A stretch of DNA of 20,913 nucleotides from an uncultured bacterium (lineage in GTDB: Bacteria; Bacillota; Clostridia; Lachnospirales; Lachnospiraceae): the NCBI GenBank assembly GCA_905216215.1, contig CAJMSZ010000038.1, positions 1 to 20,913 of the forward strand, given 5' to 3'. The notes beneath the pieces were generated by a model. That model saw only the letters and a program-made list of their open reading frames with translations, ran no database searches and was not told the origin of the DNA. This document shows, one piece after another, positions 14,856-20,913 of the stretch (the first letter of the stretch is position 1; the number at the start of each line of letters is the position of its first letter). The translations under genes were made by a program, and so were the position numbers.

Positions 14856-15692
14856 ATGAATAAGTTAGAGCTTATGAAAACTGCAAATGAGGTTCGCAAG
14901 AGCATTATCACCGGAGTTCATGCGGCAAAATCAGGACATCCGGGTGGTTCCTTATCTGCAGCTGATATTTTTACTTATCTGTATTTTGAAGAAATGAATA
15001 TTGACCCTGCTGATCCCAAGAAGGCAGACAGAGATCGTTTTGTATTGTCCAAAGGTCACACGGCACCGGGCTATTATGCTGCGCTGGCACATAGAGGTTT
15101 CTTCCCTGTGGAAGATATGGTGACATTGCGTAAAGTAGGTTCATACCTTCAGGGGCATCCGGATATGAAGCATATTCCGGGCGTAGATATGTCAAGCGGT
15201 TCTCTTGGACAGGGTATTTCTGCAGCAGTAGGAATGGCAATTTCCGCAAAGATGTCTGGAGAGGATTATCGTGTATATACCCTTCTCGGTGATGGAGAAA
15301 TTCAGGAAGGACAGGTATGGGAGGCATCTATGCTTGCTGGATTCCACAAACTGGATAATCTGGTTGTAATCGTAGACAACAACAATTTGCAGATTGATGG
15401 ACGAATTGATGAAGTCAATTCCCCATATCCGATTGATAAGAAATTTGAAGCATTTAACTTCCATGTGATTAATATTAACGGAAATGATTTTGATGAAATC
15501 GATGCGGCATTTAAGGAAGCGAGAGCAACCAAAGGAATGCCGACTGCAATCATTGCCAAGACAATAAAGGGTAAGGGAGTTTCCTTTATGGAAGACCAGG
15601 CTTCATGGCATGGAAAAGCTCCGAATGACGAGCAGTATGAGATTGCTATGGAAGATTTACAGAAAGCAGGTGAAGCATTATGTCAGAAGTAA
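14856..15692 (+). CDS. Transketolase, N-terminal (TPP-binding) subunit
   Basis: A 278-residue subunit of a split transketolase, which moves two-carbon units between sugar phosphates using thiamine diphosphate. It carries SGHPGGSLS (H28), SKGHTAPGYYAAL, and the TPP-Mg motif GDGEIQEG (145-152) ending in VDNNNLQ (174-179). The adjacent WHGKAPND is typical of the family end. AGGAGG (14844-14849) is six bases from ATG 14856 but only three from ATG 14853, so 14856 is preferred. It overlaps the C-terminal subunit gene by 13 bases, a sign of coupled translation and 1:1 assembly. A full-length transketolase would be ~650 residues; the two halves add to ~590. Confidence 0.95.
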   Translation: MNKLELMKTANEVRKSIITGVHAAKSGHPGGSLSAADIFTYLYFEEMNIDPADPKKADRDRFVLSKGHTAPGYYAALAHRGFFPVEDMVTLRKVGSYLQGHPDMKHIPGVDMSSGSLGQGISAAVGMAISAKMSGEDYRVYTLLGDGEIQEGQVWEASMLAGFHKLDNLVVIVDNNNLQIDGRIDEVNSPYPIDKKFEAFNFHVININGNDFDEIDAAFKEARATKGMPTAIIAKTIKGKGVSFMEDQASWHGKAPNDEQYEIAMEDLQKAGEALCQK

Positions 15693-16621
15693 AGAAAGTT
15701 GCTACAAGAGACAGCTATGGTAATGCTTTAGCTGAACTGGGAAGATTACATGAGGATGTAGTGGTACTGGACGCAGACCTTGCCGGAGCTACAAAGACAG
15801 CGATATTCAAAAAAGAATTTCCAGAACGTTTTATTGACTGCGGTATCGCAGAAGGAAATATGATTGGTGTGGCAGCAGGACTTGCTACAACCGGAAAAGT
15901 TCCATTTGCGAGTTCTTTTGCTATGTTTGCGGCAGGACGTGCGTTTGAACAGGTGAGAAACTCAGTTGCTTATCCGAAAAACAATGTAAAGATTGGCGCA
16001 ACTCATGCGGGAATTTCCGTAGGGGAAGATGGAGCAACTCACCAGTGCAACGAAGATATTGCACTTATGAGAGCCATCCCGGGAATGGTAGTGATTAATC
16101 CATCCGACGATGTAGAAGCCAGAGCAGCCGTTTTTGCAGCGTATGAATATCAGGGACCTGTCTATATGCGTTTTGGACGTCTTGCAGTTCCGGTCATCAA
16201 CGATAATCCTGATTACAAGTTTGAACTTGGAAAAGGAATCGTGCTCCGTGAAGGAAAAGATGTGGCGATTATCGCAACCGGACTGGAAGTGGCAGAATCC
16301 CTTGCGGCAGCAGAGAAGCTTGCAGCAGATGGAATTGACGCAAAGGTAATCAATATCCATACCATCAAGCCACTTGACAAAGAACTTGTGATTGCTGCGG
16401 CAAAAGAAACCGGAAAAGTAGTCACAGTAGAAGAACATTCAGTCATCGGTGGACTTGGAAGTGCAGTATGTGATGTGCTTTCAGAAAATCATCCGACACC
16501 GGTTATGAAGATTGGTGTAAATGATGTATTTGGCGAGTCCGGTCCGGCTGTCGAGCTGATTAAGAAGTATGGACTGGACAGCGAAGGTATTTATGAGAAA
16601 GTGAAAGCTTTTATGAAATAA
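15680..16621 (+). CDS. Transketolase, C-terminal (pyrimidine-binding and C) subunit
   Basis: A 313-residue partner of the preceding subunit. It supplies the catalytic glutamate that activates thiamine diphosphate (E58 in FIDCGIAEGNM), the conserved THAGISVGEDGATHQ loop for substrate and Pyr-domain contacts, and the C-terminal domain (VINIHTIKPLD, VTVEEHSVIGGLGSAV). It starts 13 bases inside the upstream gene with AGGTGA about eight bases before the ATG. DXS-like enzymes share this fold, but the two-gene split and adjacent transaldolase favour transketolase. The operon ends at the hairpin 16656-16687. Confidence 0.95.
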   Translation: MSEVKKVATRDSYGNALAELGRLHEDVVVLDADLAGATKTAIFKKEFPERFIDCGIAEGNMIGVAAGLATTGKVPFASSFAMFAAGRAFEQVRNSVAYPKNNVKIGATHAGISVGEDGATHQCNEDIALMRAIPGMVVINPSDDVEARAAVFAAYEYQGPVYMRFGRLAVPVINDNPDYKFELGKGIVLREGKDVAIIATGLEVAESLAAAEKLAADGIDAKVINIHTIKPLDKELVIAAAKETGKVVTVEEHSVIGGLGSAVCDVLSENHPTPVMKIGVNDVFGESGPAVELIKKYGLDSEGIYEKVKAFMK

Positions 16622-16655
16622 CAGAAGAGTAAACTTCAGAACAGAAAATGAAAAG

Positions 16656-16692
16656 AAGGTGTTTCCTTAGTAGTAAGGAGGCATCTTTTTTT
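16656..16692 (+). terminator. Terminator of the tal-transketolase operon
   Basis: A 14-bp stem (16656-16669 with 16674-16687, including G-U pairs) with loop GTAG is followed by a run of T to 16692. Confidence 0.9.
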
Positions 16693-16694
16693 AT

Positions 16695-16729
16695 TTTAGC
16701 AGGAAATTCTGGTGGAACTTCCTGCTAAA
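16695..16729. repeat. 11-bp inverted repeat
   Basis: TTTAGCAGGAA (16695-16705) pairs perfectly with TTCCTGCTAAA (16719-16729) around a 13-base loop. It follows the operon terminator directly and has no U-run of its own. Confidence 0.55.
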
Positions 16730-16735
16730 TAAAAA

Positions 16736-16829
16736 GGCACTATGTGCCAGTAATGCGCACTCGCGCGAAGACGAAGTTGTCGCAAGCGACCGCGCTCAGC
16801 GCGAGAATGTGCTGGGGCACATTCTTTTT
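16736..16829 (+). repeat. GC-rich multi-hairpin intergenic element
   Basis: It contains GGCAC-tat-GTGCC (16736-16748), CTCGCGC (16760-16766) pairing with GCGCGAG (16799-16805), and a terminator-like GAATGTGC / GCACATTC stem (16805-16812 with 16817-16824) followed by TTTTT. GTGC at 16809 could pair with either of two GCAC sites, so alternative folds exist. The GC content is far above its surroundings. The 16622-16943 gap holds this, the terminator, and a TTGCATAT/ATATGCAA inverted repeat (16896-16903, 16920-16927) close to the next gene. Confidence 0.55.
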
Positions 16830-16943
16830 ATGCCATTGAAAAGAGTGTCGGAAAATATAGGGAAACACCTGACATAATCTGCTAAAAAAGTCATTTTGCA
16901 TATGCTATCATAAGCAAAAATATGCAAGACGAGGTGAATGTGC

Positions 16944-18044
16944 ATGGAAACAAAATTTCCGAAAAACGTACGTCAGATAGGTAATGTAAGCGACACCCCT
17001 AAGATATATGTAGAAGATTATGTAGATACATTTATCAATCAACTATGCGATAAAACAGAAGACATTCCTGTGGGTGTTTTTTTGATTGGACATACCGTCA
17101 GACAGGAAGACCAGGATTGTATCTACGTTTCCGGGGCAGTACGGATAGAAGAATTGACAGTAGATGGCATGAATATCCACATTGGCCGGGAAGCGTGGGA
17201 GTATGCAAAAAATGAGAAGGCAGAGCACTTCCCGGATGGAGAACTTATGGGATGGTGCCTAATCCGCAGAGATGGTGCGCTTCAGATGGAAGAACAGTTC
17301 CGCAGAATCCATGAACAATATTTCGGACATTTTGGAACCATCTTTATCCTGAAAAATGCTGAAGAAGAACAATATTTTGCATATAAATATAAAGATCTTA
17401 TGGAAATGAATGGGCATTACATATATTATGAAAAAAATCCCTCTATGCAGAATTATATGATCCTGGAACGCAAAAAGATTGGCGTGACACCCAGTGAAGA
17501 TGTGGAAGATAAAGCTGCGAAGGAGTTTCGTAATATTGTAAAAGAACGAATCATTATTCAGGAAGAAAAGAAACAGTCACGTTTGATGAAAGCAGTCAGC
17601 GCAGTACTGGTAATCGCAGTTCTGGCAATCGGAGTAACCACCGTGAATAATTATGGCAAAATGAAGGATGTCCAGACCTCATTGGAACGGATGAAAGAAA
17701 TGGCCGACTTGGATAATAAAGAAGATGACAGCTCCTTGGAAACCAATGCAGAAGTAACAGAAAACATAGAAGTAATACCAGAAGACACCGACCAGAATCA
17801 AGAAGAAACACAAACACCAGACACAAATACAACTACAGAAACCGGACAAGGCTCCGATGAAAGTGCAGTAAGCACCATGCAGGAAATGAGCGAAGATATT
17901 TACATCGTACAAAAAGGTGATACACTGGCAAAAATAAGCAAAAAAGTATACGGAGACACTAGCCACGTAGATGCAATCTGCCGCATGAACGGCCTCACAG
18001 ACGGCAACCTCATCTTCATCGGCCAGAAAATATTACTTCCCTAA
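16944..18044 (+). CDS. Single-pass membrane protein: MPN-like cytoplasmic domain, acidic linker, LysM
   Basis: A 366-residue protein. Residues ~20-185 resemble a JAB1/MPN domain (VGVFLIGHTV, YVSGAVRIEEL, ELMGWCLIRRDGALQMEEQF, FGTIFILKNAEEEQYFAYK), but the metal-binding HxH...SxxD motif is missing, so it would not be a protease. Residues 215-236 (LMKAVSAVLVIAVLAIGVTTV) are a membrane segment. Residues ~240-318 are a Glu/Thr/Asn-rich linker. Residues 320-366 are one LysM repeat (YIVQKGDTLAKISKKVYG to FIGQKILLP) that binds peptidoglycan. ATG 16944 has GAGGTG seven bases upstream; ATG 16938 is too close to it. It lies before the DUF5711/CvpA pair with its own 3' promoter between. The role is probably to link a cytoplasmic partner to the cell wall; partner unknown. 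Confidence 0.8.
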   Translation: METKFPKNVRQIGNVSDTPKIYVEDYVDTFINQLCDKTEDIPVGVFLIGHTVRQEDQDCIYVSGAVRIEELTVDGMNIHIGREAWEYAKNEKAEHFPDGELMGWCLIRRDGALQMEEQFRRIHEQYFGHFGTIFILKNAEEEQYFAYKYKDLMEMNGHYIYYEKNPSMQNYMILERKKIGVTPSEDVEDKAAKEFRNIVKERIIIQEEKKQSRLMKAVSAVLVIAVLAIGVTTVNNYGKMKDVQTSLERMKEMADLDNKEDDSSLETNAEVTENIEVIPEDTDQNQEETQTPDTNTTTETGQGSDESAVSTMQEMSEDIYIVQKGDTLAKISKKVYGDTSHVDAICRMNGLTDGNLIFIGQKILLP

Positions 18045-18055
18045 TCAACAATATG

Positions 18056-18064
18056 TGGTATAAT
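18056..18064 (+). promoter_or_regulatory. Extended -10 promoter of the DUF5711-CvpA operon
   Basis: TGG followed by a perfect TATAAT (18059-18064), an extended -10, lies 15 bases after the LysM gene stop. No good -35 is visible. The transcript would start just before the long palindrome. Confidence 0.45.
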
Positions 18065-18088
18065 GTACGCGTAAGCATAAAGCCGTGC

Positions 18089-18156
18089 AAAACCAAGAAC
18101 TCACAGCCAGTCACTTGTGCTTGCACAAAAGCGACTGGCTGTGAGTTCTTGGTTTT
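18089..18156. repeat. 68-base near-perfect palindrome
   Basis: A perfect 24-bp stem (18089-18112 with 18133-18156) encloses a further TTGTGC/GCACAA hairpin (18115-18120 with 18123-18128). It begins with AAAACC and ends with GGTTTT. A stem this long is unusual for a terminator and suggests a dispersed REP- or MITE-like element, or a cruciform; it would still terminate on both strands. Confidence 0.75.
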
Positions 18157-18161
18157 ATAGG

Positions 18162-18245
18162 GCGCAAGCCCGCGAAGGAGCAGCGCAAGAAGCGAGTTAG
18201 CGCAAGCCCACGAACGAGCAGAGGAGCCGCGAGGTGGCACAGGAT
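18162..18245. repeat. GC-rich short direct repeats next to the palindrome
   Basis: Near-identical 21-base units at 18162-18182 and 18200-18220 (two differences, both starting GCGCAAGCCC) flank a shorter variant, GCGCAAGAAGCGAG, at 18183. The base composition differs strongly from neighbouring genes. No ORF or array-like regularity is seen; it looks like part of the same dispersed element as the palindrome. Confidence 0.6.
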
Positions 18246-18268
18246 TATCAACCAGAAAAGGAAACAAC

Positions 18269-19444
18269 ATGAGTGTAACGATAGAAGTACGTCAGCCGAA
18301 TGATGATGTAGATAAGATAATTCAATCAAATAAGAGAAAAAGGATGTTTCACATAGGAATTTCCATCCTGACCATAGCTGCTGTTTTAATCAGTACCTAT
18401 ATGCTTGTGGAAATGCAGACTTATGGTACGATGCGGACAATTCAGGAGTATGGAGAGGCAGAAACAGACAACAGCAATTTTGTCAAATATGCAGATGGAA
18501 TTCTGAAGTATAGTCGTGATGGGGCTGCCTTTCTTAATAAAAAGGGCGAGGAAAAATGGAATCAGTCCTATCAAATTAAAAAACCATTTGTAACAAGCAA
18601 TAAAGAAGCGTTGGTTATTGGAGACCAGGCGGGGAATGATTTGTATGTATTTAACAAATCAGGTCTAAGAGGAGAGATACATACGAATTATCCTGTTGAA
18701 ATGGCGGCGGTTTCTGAGAATGGAATTGTCAGCGTTTTGCTTCGCAATGGAATGTCACCGCAGATTATTTGTTATGATGCTACGGGAAATGTGTTGGTTG
18801 AGCATACAGCTTCTCTTTCAGGGATAGGTTATCCGATTGGAATGTCACTTTCGGCAGATGGAACAATGCTTCAGGTATCGTATTTGTGCGTTGCCGATGG
18901 TGTGGAAGCAACAAGAGTGGTGTACTATAATTTCAAGGACGGTGGCGCGGAGAAAGAAACATATCAGGTGACGGAGGATGTATATAAGAATACGGTGATG
19001 CCGACCTCGTTTTTTATTAATAATAAAAAATCTATTATTGTCGGAGACTCTTCTTTTGTTGTATACAATGGAAAGGATACACCGCAGGCTGCCAAAACAG
19101 TTGAATTGGAGAAAGCTGTTCAACAGGTGTTCTACGATGATGGATATCTTGGATTTGTCCTTAAGAATGTGGGTGAAGAGGAATCGGAACTGCGTCTTTA
19201 TGATATGAACGGGGAACAGAAAATATCTAAGAAATTTGTGGGTGAATACAGCAACATCAGCGTTTCTGAAGGCAATGTCATTATGTTTGATGGAAAGAAA
19301 TGTATGATATTTTCAGCCTGGGGAGTCCGGAAGTTTGATGGGGAAGTGGAAATGAATATAAAAGAAGTATTACCGCTTACCGGAATCAATAAGTATTTAT
19401 TAGTGAGCAATGACGGAATGGAAGAAGTACGGCTTGTCAAATAG
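18269..19444 (+). CDS. DUF5711-like membrane-anchored beta-propeller protein
   Basis: A 391-residue protein with a short basic cytoplasmic N-terminus (SNKRKRMFH), one membrane segment at residues 27-48 (MFHIGISILTIAAVLISTYM), and an extracellular region of repeated blade-like strands (FVKYADGILKYSRDGAAFLN, VMPTSFFINNKKSIIVGDSS, LRLYDMNGEQKISKKF). This layout matches the DUF5711 proteins of Clostridia as I recall them; function is unknown. AAAGGA lies before the ATG. The CvpA-like gene starts nine bases after its stop, so the two form an operon. The long palindrome lies between its probable promoter and its start, giving a structured leader. Confidence 0.75.
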   Translation: MSVTIEVRQPNDDVDKIIQSNKRKRMFHIGISILTIAAVLISTYMLVEMQTYGTMRTIQEYGEAETDNSNFVKYADGILKYSRDGAAFLNKKGEEKWNQSYQIKKPFVTSNKEALVIGDQAGNDLYVFNKSGLRGEIHTNYPVEMAAVSENGIVSVLLRNGMSPQIICYDATGNVLVEHTASLSGIGYPIGMSLSADGTMLQVSYLCVADGVEATRVVYYNFKDGGAEKETYQVTEDVYKNTVMPTSFFINNKKSIIVGDSSFVVYNGKDTPQAAKTVELEKAVQQVFYDDGYLGFVLKNVGEEESELRLYDMNGEQKISKKFVGEYSNISVSEGNVIMFDGKKCMIFSAWGVRKFDGEVEMNIKEVLPLTGINKYLLVSNDGMEEVRLVK

Positions 19445-19453
19445 GAGAAAGAT

Positions 19454-20356
19454 ATGAATTGGTTGTTGATAGTAGTTGCAGCAATATTAATATTGGGAAT
19501 GATAATAGGGCTTATTCGCGGGGCACTTCGTATTGCGGTGTCTTTGGTGGCGACTGTGCTTACTATAGCGATTGTGGTATTTGTGACGCCATATGTGAGC
19601 GAGGCGATTATAGCACTTACACCTATGGATGAAATTCTGGAAAACCAGTGCGTAGATGCGATTGCGAAAGCAATGGGTAGTAAGAGCAGTACCAAACAAC
19701 TTACAGAAGAACAGGTGCGAAGCATTATGAGCGGAGCAGGTGTGACAGAAGAAGATTTGGAATCGTATGGTATAACGGTAGAAGATATCGTAAATGGAAA
19801 AGTAGATGGCGAGCACTTGGCAAAACTTGGAATTTCACCAGGCATATTAAATGGCCATGGAGCGGGCGAAGAGGAAGGTGTGTCTATTGATTCTGCAGAG
19901 ATTCCAAGACAAATCCAGATATCTGCAATTGAAAATTCGAATTTACCAGAAGTTTTTAAAGAACTGCTGTTGAGTAATAATAATAGTGAGGTGTATCAAA
20001 AACTGGGAGCAACTACATTTGTAGAATATATCAGTAAGTATTTTTCCAGATTGATTATTAATATCTTTGCGTTTTTTGTTACCTTTATTATTGCGACAAT
20101 TGTGATTCGCGCAATCGTATTTGCCCTTGATATTGTTACCAGTTTACCGGGACTTGGACTTATCAACCGGTTATTGGGGGCAATGTTAGGAGCGGGTATT
20201 TCCCTGATAGTAATAGAGTTGTTGTTTGTGATAGTAACGATACTCTACACAACAAGTTTCGGCGTAAATATGATGAGGATGATTAATGAAAGTTCATTTC
20301 TGTCGGTTATCTATGACCATAATATTGTAATGAAGCTGATGACATCTATTTATTAA
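19454..20356 (+). CDS. CvpA family membrane protein with large central insert
   Basis: A 300-residue integral membrane protein. The first 45 residues form two helices with the CvpA signature (GMIIGLIRGALRIAVSLVAT). Residues ~55-195 are a hydrophilic insert rich in acidic residues (LTEEQVRSIMSGAGVTEEDL). Residues ~200-270 hold two or three more helices (IINIFAFFVTFIIATIVIRA, LLGAMLGAGISLIVIELLFV) with PGLGLINRLLGAMLGA as the second CvpA motif. E. coli CvpA (162 residues) is linked to colicin V production and envelope homeostasis; here the insert nearly doubles the size. AGGAG lies before the ATG. Co-transcribed with the DUF5711-like gene, which suggests an envelope role. Confidence 0.85.
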   Translation: MNWLLIVVAAILILGMIIGLIRGALRIAVSLVATVLTIAIVVFVTPYVSEAIIALTPMDEILENQCVDAIAKAMGSKSSTKQLTEEQVRSIMSGAGVTEEDLESYGITVEDIVNGKVDGEHLAKLGISPGILNGHGAGEEEGVSIDSAEIPRQIQISAIENSNLPEVFKELLLSNNNSEVYQKLGATTFVEYISKYFSRLIINIFAFFVTFIIATIVIRAIVFALDIVTSLPGLGLINRLLGAMLGAGISLIVIELLFVIVTILYTTSFGVNMMRMINESSFLSVIYDHNIVMKLMTSIY

Positions 20357-20384
20357 TAAATGTTAATAAAATAAGGCGTTTCTC

Positions 20385-20414
20385 TTGAAAGGTAGGCCTC
20401 TTGTTTGGTATAAT
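20385..20414 (+). promoter_or_regulatory. Promoter of the small [2Fe-2S] protein gene
   Basis: TTGAAA (20385-20390) and TATAAT (20409-20414) are 18 bases apart, and TGG before the -10 makes it extended. The start codon follows within 30 bases. Confidence 0.7.
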
Positions 20415-20441
20415 CAGCTTAATGAAGAGGAGGTGGTGCAC

Positions 20442-20606
20442 GTGGGTAAAAAAGATGATGAAATGATTTGTTATTGCTCCAATGTGACCAGAGGCCAGAT
20501 TATAGAAGCACTGGAAAACGGAGCGAAAAATTTCAATGATATTAAAAAAATGACCGGGGCATGTACGCTTCGGGAATGTAAGACTCTCAGTCCAAGAAAA
20601 ACATGA
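20442..20606 (+). CDS. BFD-like [2Fe-2S]-binding small protein, ending at an in-frame UGA
   Basis: 54 residues up to the UGA. MICYCSNVTRGQIIEALENG and DIKKMTGACTLREC are the BFD-like [2Fe-2S] domain (PF04324 type) with the CxC and C-x4-C ligands. Such proteins act as electron-transfer or iron-handling modules. It starts at GTG 20442, eight bases after AGGAGG (20428-20433); the frame upstream of that overlaps the promoter. The family usually continues with a CCSPxI tail, as I recall it. Here the codon before CSPLI is UGA, and the same frame continues to TAG at 20678 (next feature). It may be a selenoprotein, a truncated protein or a recent nonsense mutant. It is a single-gene unit between the CvpA-like gene and the rRNA promoters. 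Confidence 0.75.
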   Translation: MGKKDDEMICYCSNVTRGQIIEALENGAKNFNDIKKMTGACTLRECKTLSPRKT

Positions 20607-20678
20607 TGTTCTCCTCTTATTATGGAAATAATAAAGGAATATAAACTGGAACAATTGCAGAAACTCAATCATAAGTAG
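20604..20678 (+). other. In-frame continuation after UGA with SECIS-like hairpin
   Basis: After UGA (20604-20606) the frame reads CSPLIMEIIKEYKLEQLQKL and ends NHK before TAG 20676-20678, giving 78 residues if UGA is read as an amino acid. TCCT (20612-20615), one bulged C, and TTATTAT (20617-20623) pair with ATAATAA (20628-20634) and AGGA (20635-20638) around a GGAA loop (20624-20627). The stem starts five bases after the UGA and the loop 17 bases after, within the usual limits for bacterial SECIS elements, with G in the first two loop positions. Confidence 0.5.
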
Positions 20679-20727
20679 CATAAGAATTGTGCAAAATGTG
20701 CAAAATAAATAAACAGTAAAAACATTA

Positions 20728-20756
20728 TTGACAATTCAAGGATGTCGTGATATGAT
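20728..20756 (+). promoter_or_regulatory. rRNA-type promoter P1
   Basis: TTGACA (20728-20733), a 17-base spacer and TATGAT (20751-20756). GTCGCTGA follows at 20764-20771. Confidence 0.8.
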
Positions 20757-20835
20757 AAACAACGTCGCTGAAATGGCCACATGGTTGTGAGCTGAGCGGT
20801 GATACAAAATAACAAAATAAAAAATAAAAAAACTG

Positions 20836-20864
20836 TTGACAAAGCGAAACGCTTATGGTATTAT
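20836..20864 (+). promoter_or_regulatory. rRNA-type promoter P2
   Basis: TTGACA (20836-20841), a 17-base spacer and TATTAT (20859-20864), 108 bases after P1 and preceded by an A-rich stretch like an UP element. GTCGCTGA recurs at 20874-20881, 10 bases after the -10. Confidence 0.8.
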
Positions 20865-20913
20865 AAATAAGCTGTCGCTGAGACAGAAACAACGAACTTT
20901 GATAACTGAACAA
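20865..20913 (+). other. Probable leader of an rRNA operon running off the window
   Basis: The last bases (GAACTTTGATAACTGAACAA) are of the kind found just before 16S rRNA in Clostridia, with a boxA-like stretch. Together with the tandem consensus promoters and no ORF, this suggests that 16S rRNA begins shortly beyond the right edge. The rRNA itself is not in the window. Confidence 0.6.

Noticed and set aside
18162..18245. GC-rich repeats as a CRISPR array
   Set aside because: Units are only partly alike and unevenly spaced (21 and 17 bases), with no spacers and no cas genes.
19198..19845. 215-codon frame on the minus strand
   Set aside because: It is antisense to the DUF5711-like and CvpA-like genes, is low-complexity (Ile/Ser/Thr) and has no recognisable domain.

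Overview
The window looks like a chromosome segment of a Gram-positive gut Clostridium relative, most likely Lachnospiraceae (Blautia, Dorea or Mediterraneibacter-like). The reasons are AGGAGG-type ribosome sites, a split transketolase, a methionine aminopeptidase with an N-terminal SEC-C motif, the dnaX-ebfC-recR order, a DUF5711-like plus CvpA-like pair, and an rRNA-type double promoter at the right edge. Genus is inferred from gene content only.

Positions 1-5350 are accessory DNA. An AT-rich pair comes first: the end of a secreted papain-like cysteine peptidase and an overlapping small membrane protein. A compact integrative mobilizable element module follows. It has a divergent XRE repressor, a strong promoter bracketed by repeated operator-like sites, a DUF961/HelP-like small protein, a MOB-T/Rep_trans relaxase whose 5' end contains an ICEBs1/Tn916-like oriT hairpin, an excisionase and a Tn916-type tyrosine integrase. 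No coupling protein or type IV secretion gene is visible, so transfer would need a helper element unless those genes lie left of the window.

Positions 5380-6735 hold nfo (endonuclease IV) flanked by two copies of a ~185-bp intergenic element. In both copies the hairpins are kept while the stem sequences differ, as expected for a structured RNA. Then come a Methyltransf_32-like methyltransferase and a large membrane-anchored protein with a C39-like C-terminus lacking catalytic residues. They end at a shared bidirectional terminator with the convergent map gene.

Positions 11467-16692 are core genes: dnaX, ebfC and recR (clamp loading and recombination repair), then a transaldolase and two transketolase subunits (non-oxidative pentose phosphate pathway) from their own promoter with a good terminator.

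Positions 16693-20913 hold a LysM membrane protein with an MPN-like cytoplasmic domain, flanked by GC-rich intergenic palindromes, then the DUF5711-like and CvpA-like genes. A small BFD-like [2Fe-2S] gene follows. Its frame is interrupted by a UGA exactly where the family is expected to have a cysteine, followed five bases later by a hairpin of bacterial SECIS shape, so it is a candidate selenoprotein. The window ends in tandem consensus promoters and a leader typical of an rRNA operon. The most notable points are this UGA/hairpin gene, the duplicated structured element around nfo, and the compact oriT-in-relaxase mobilizable element.
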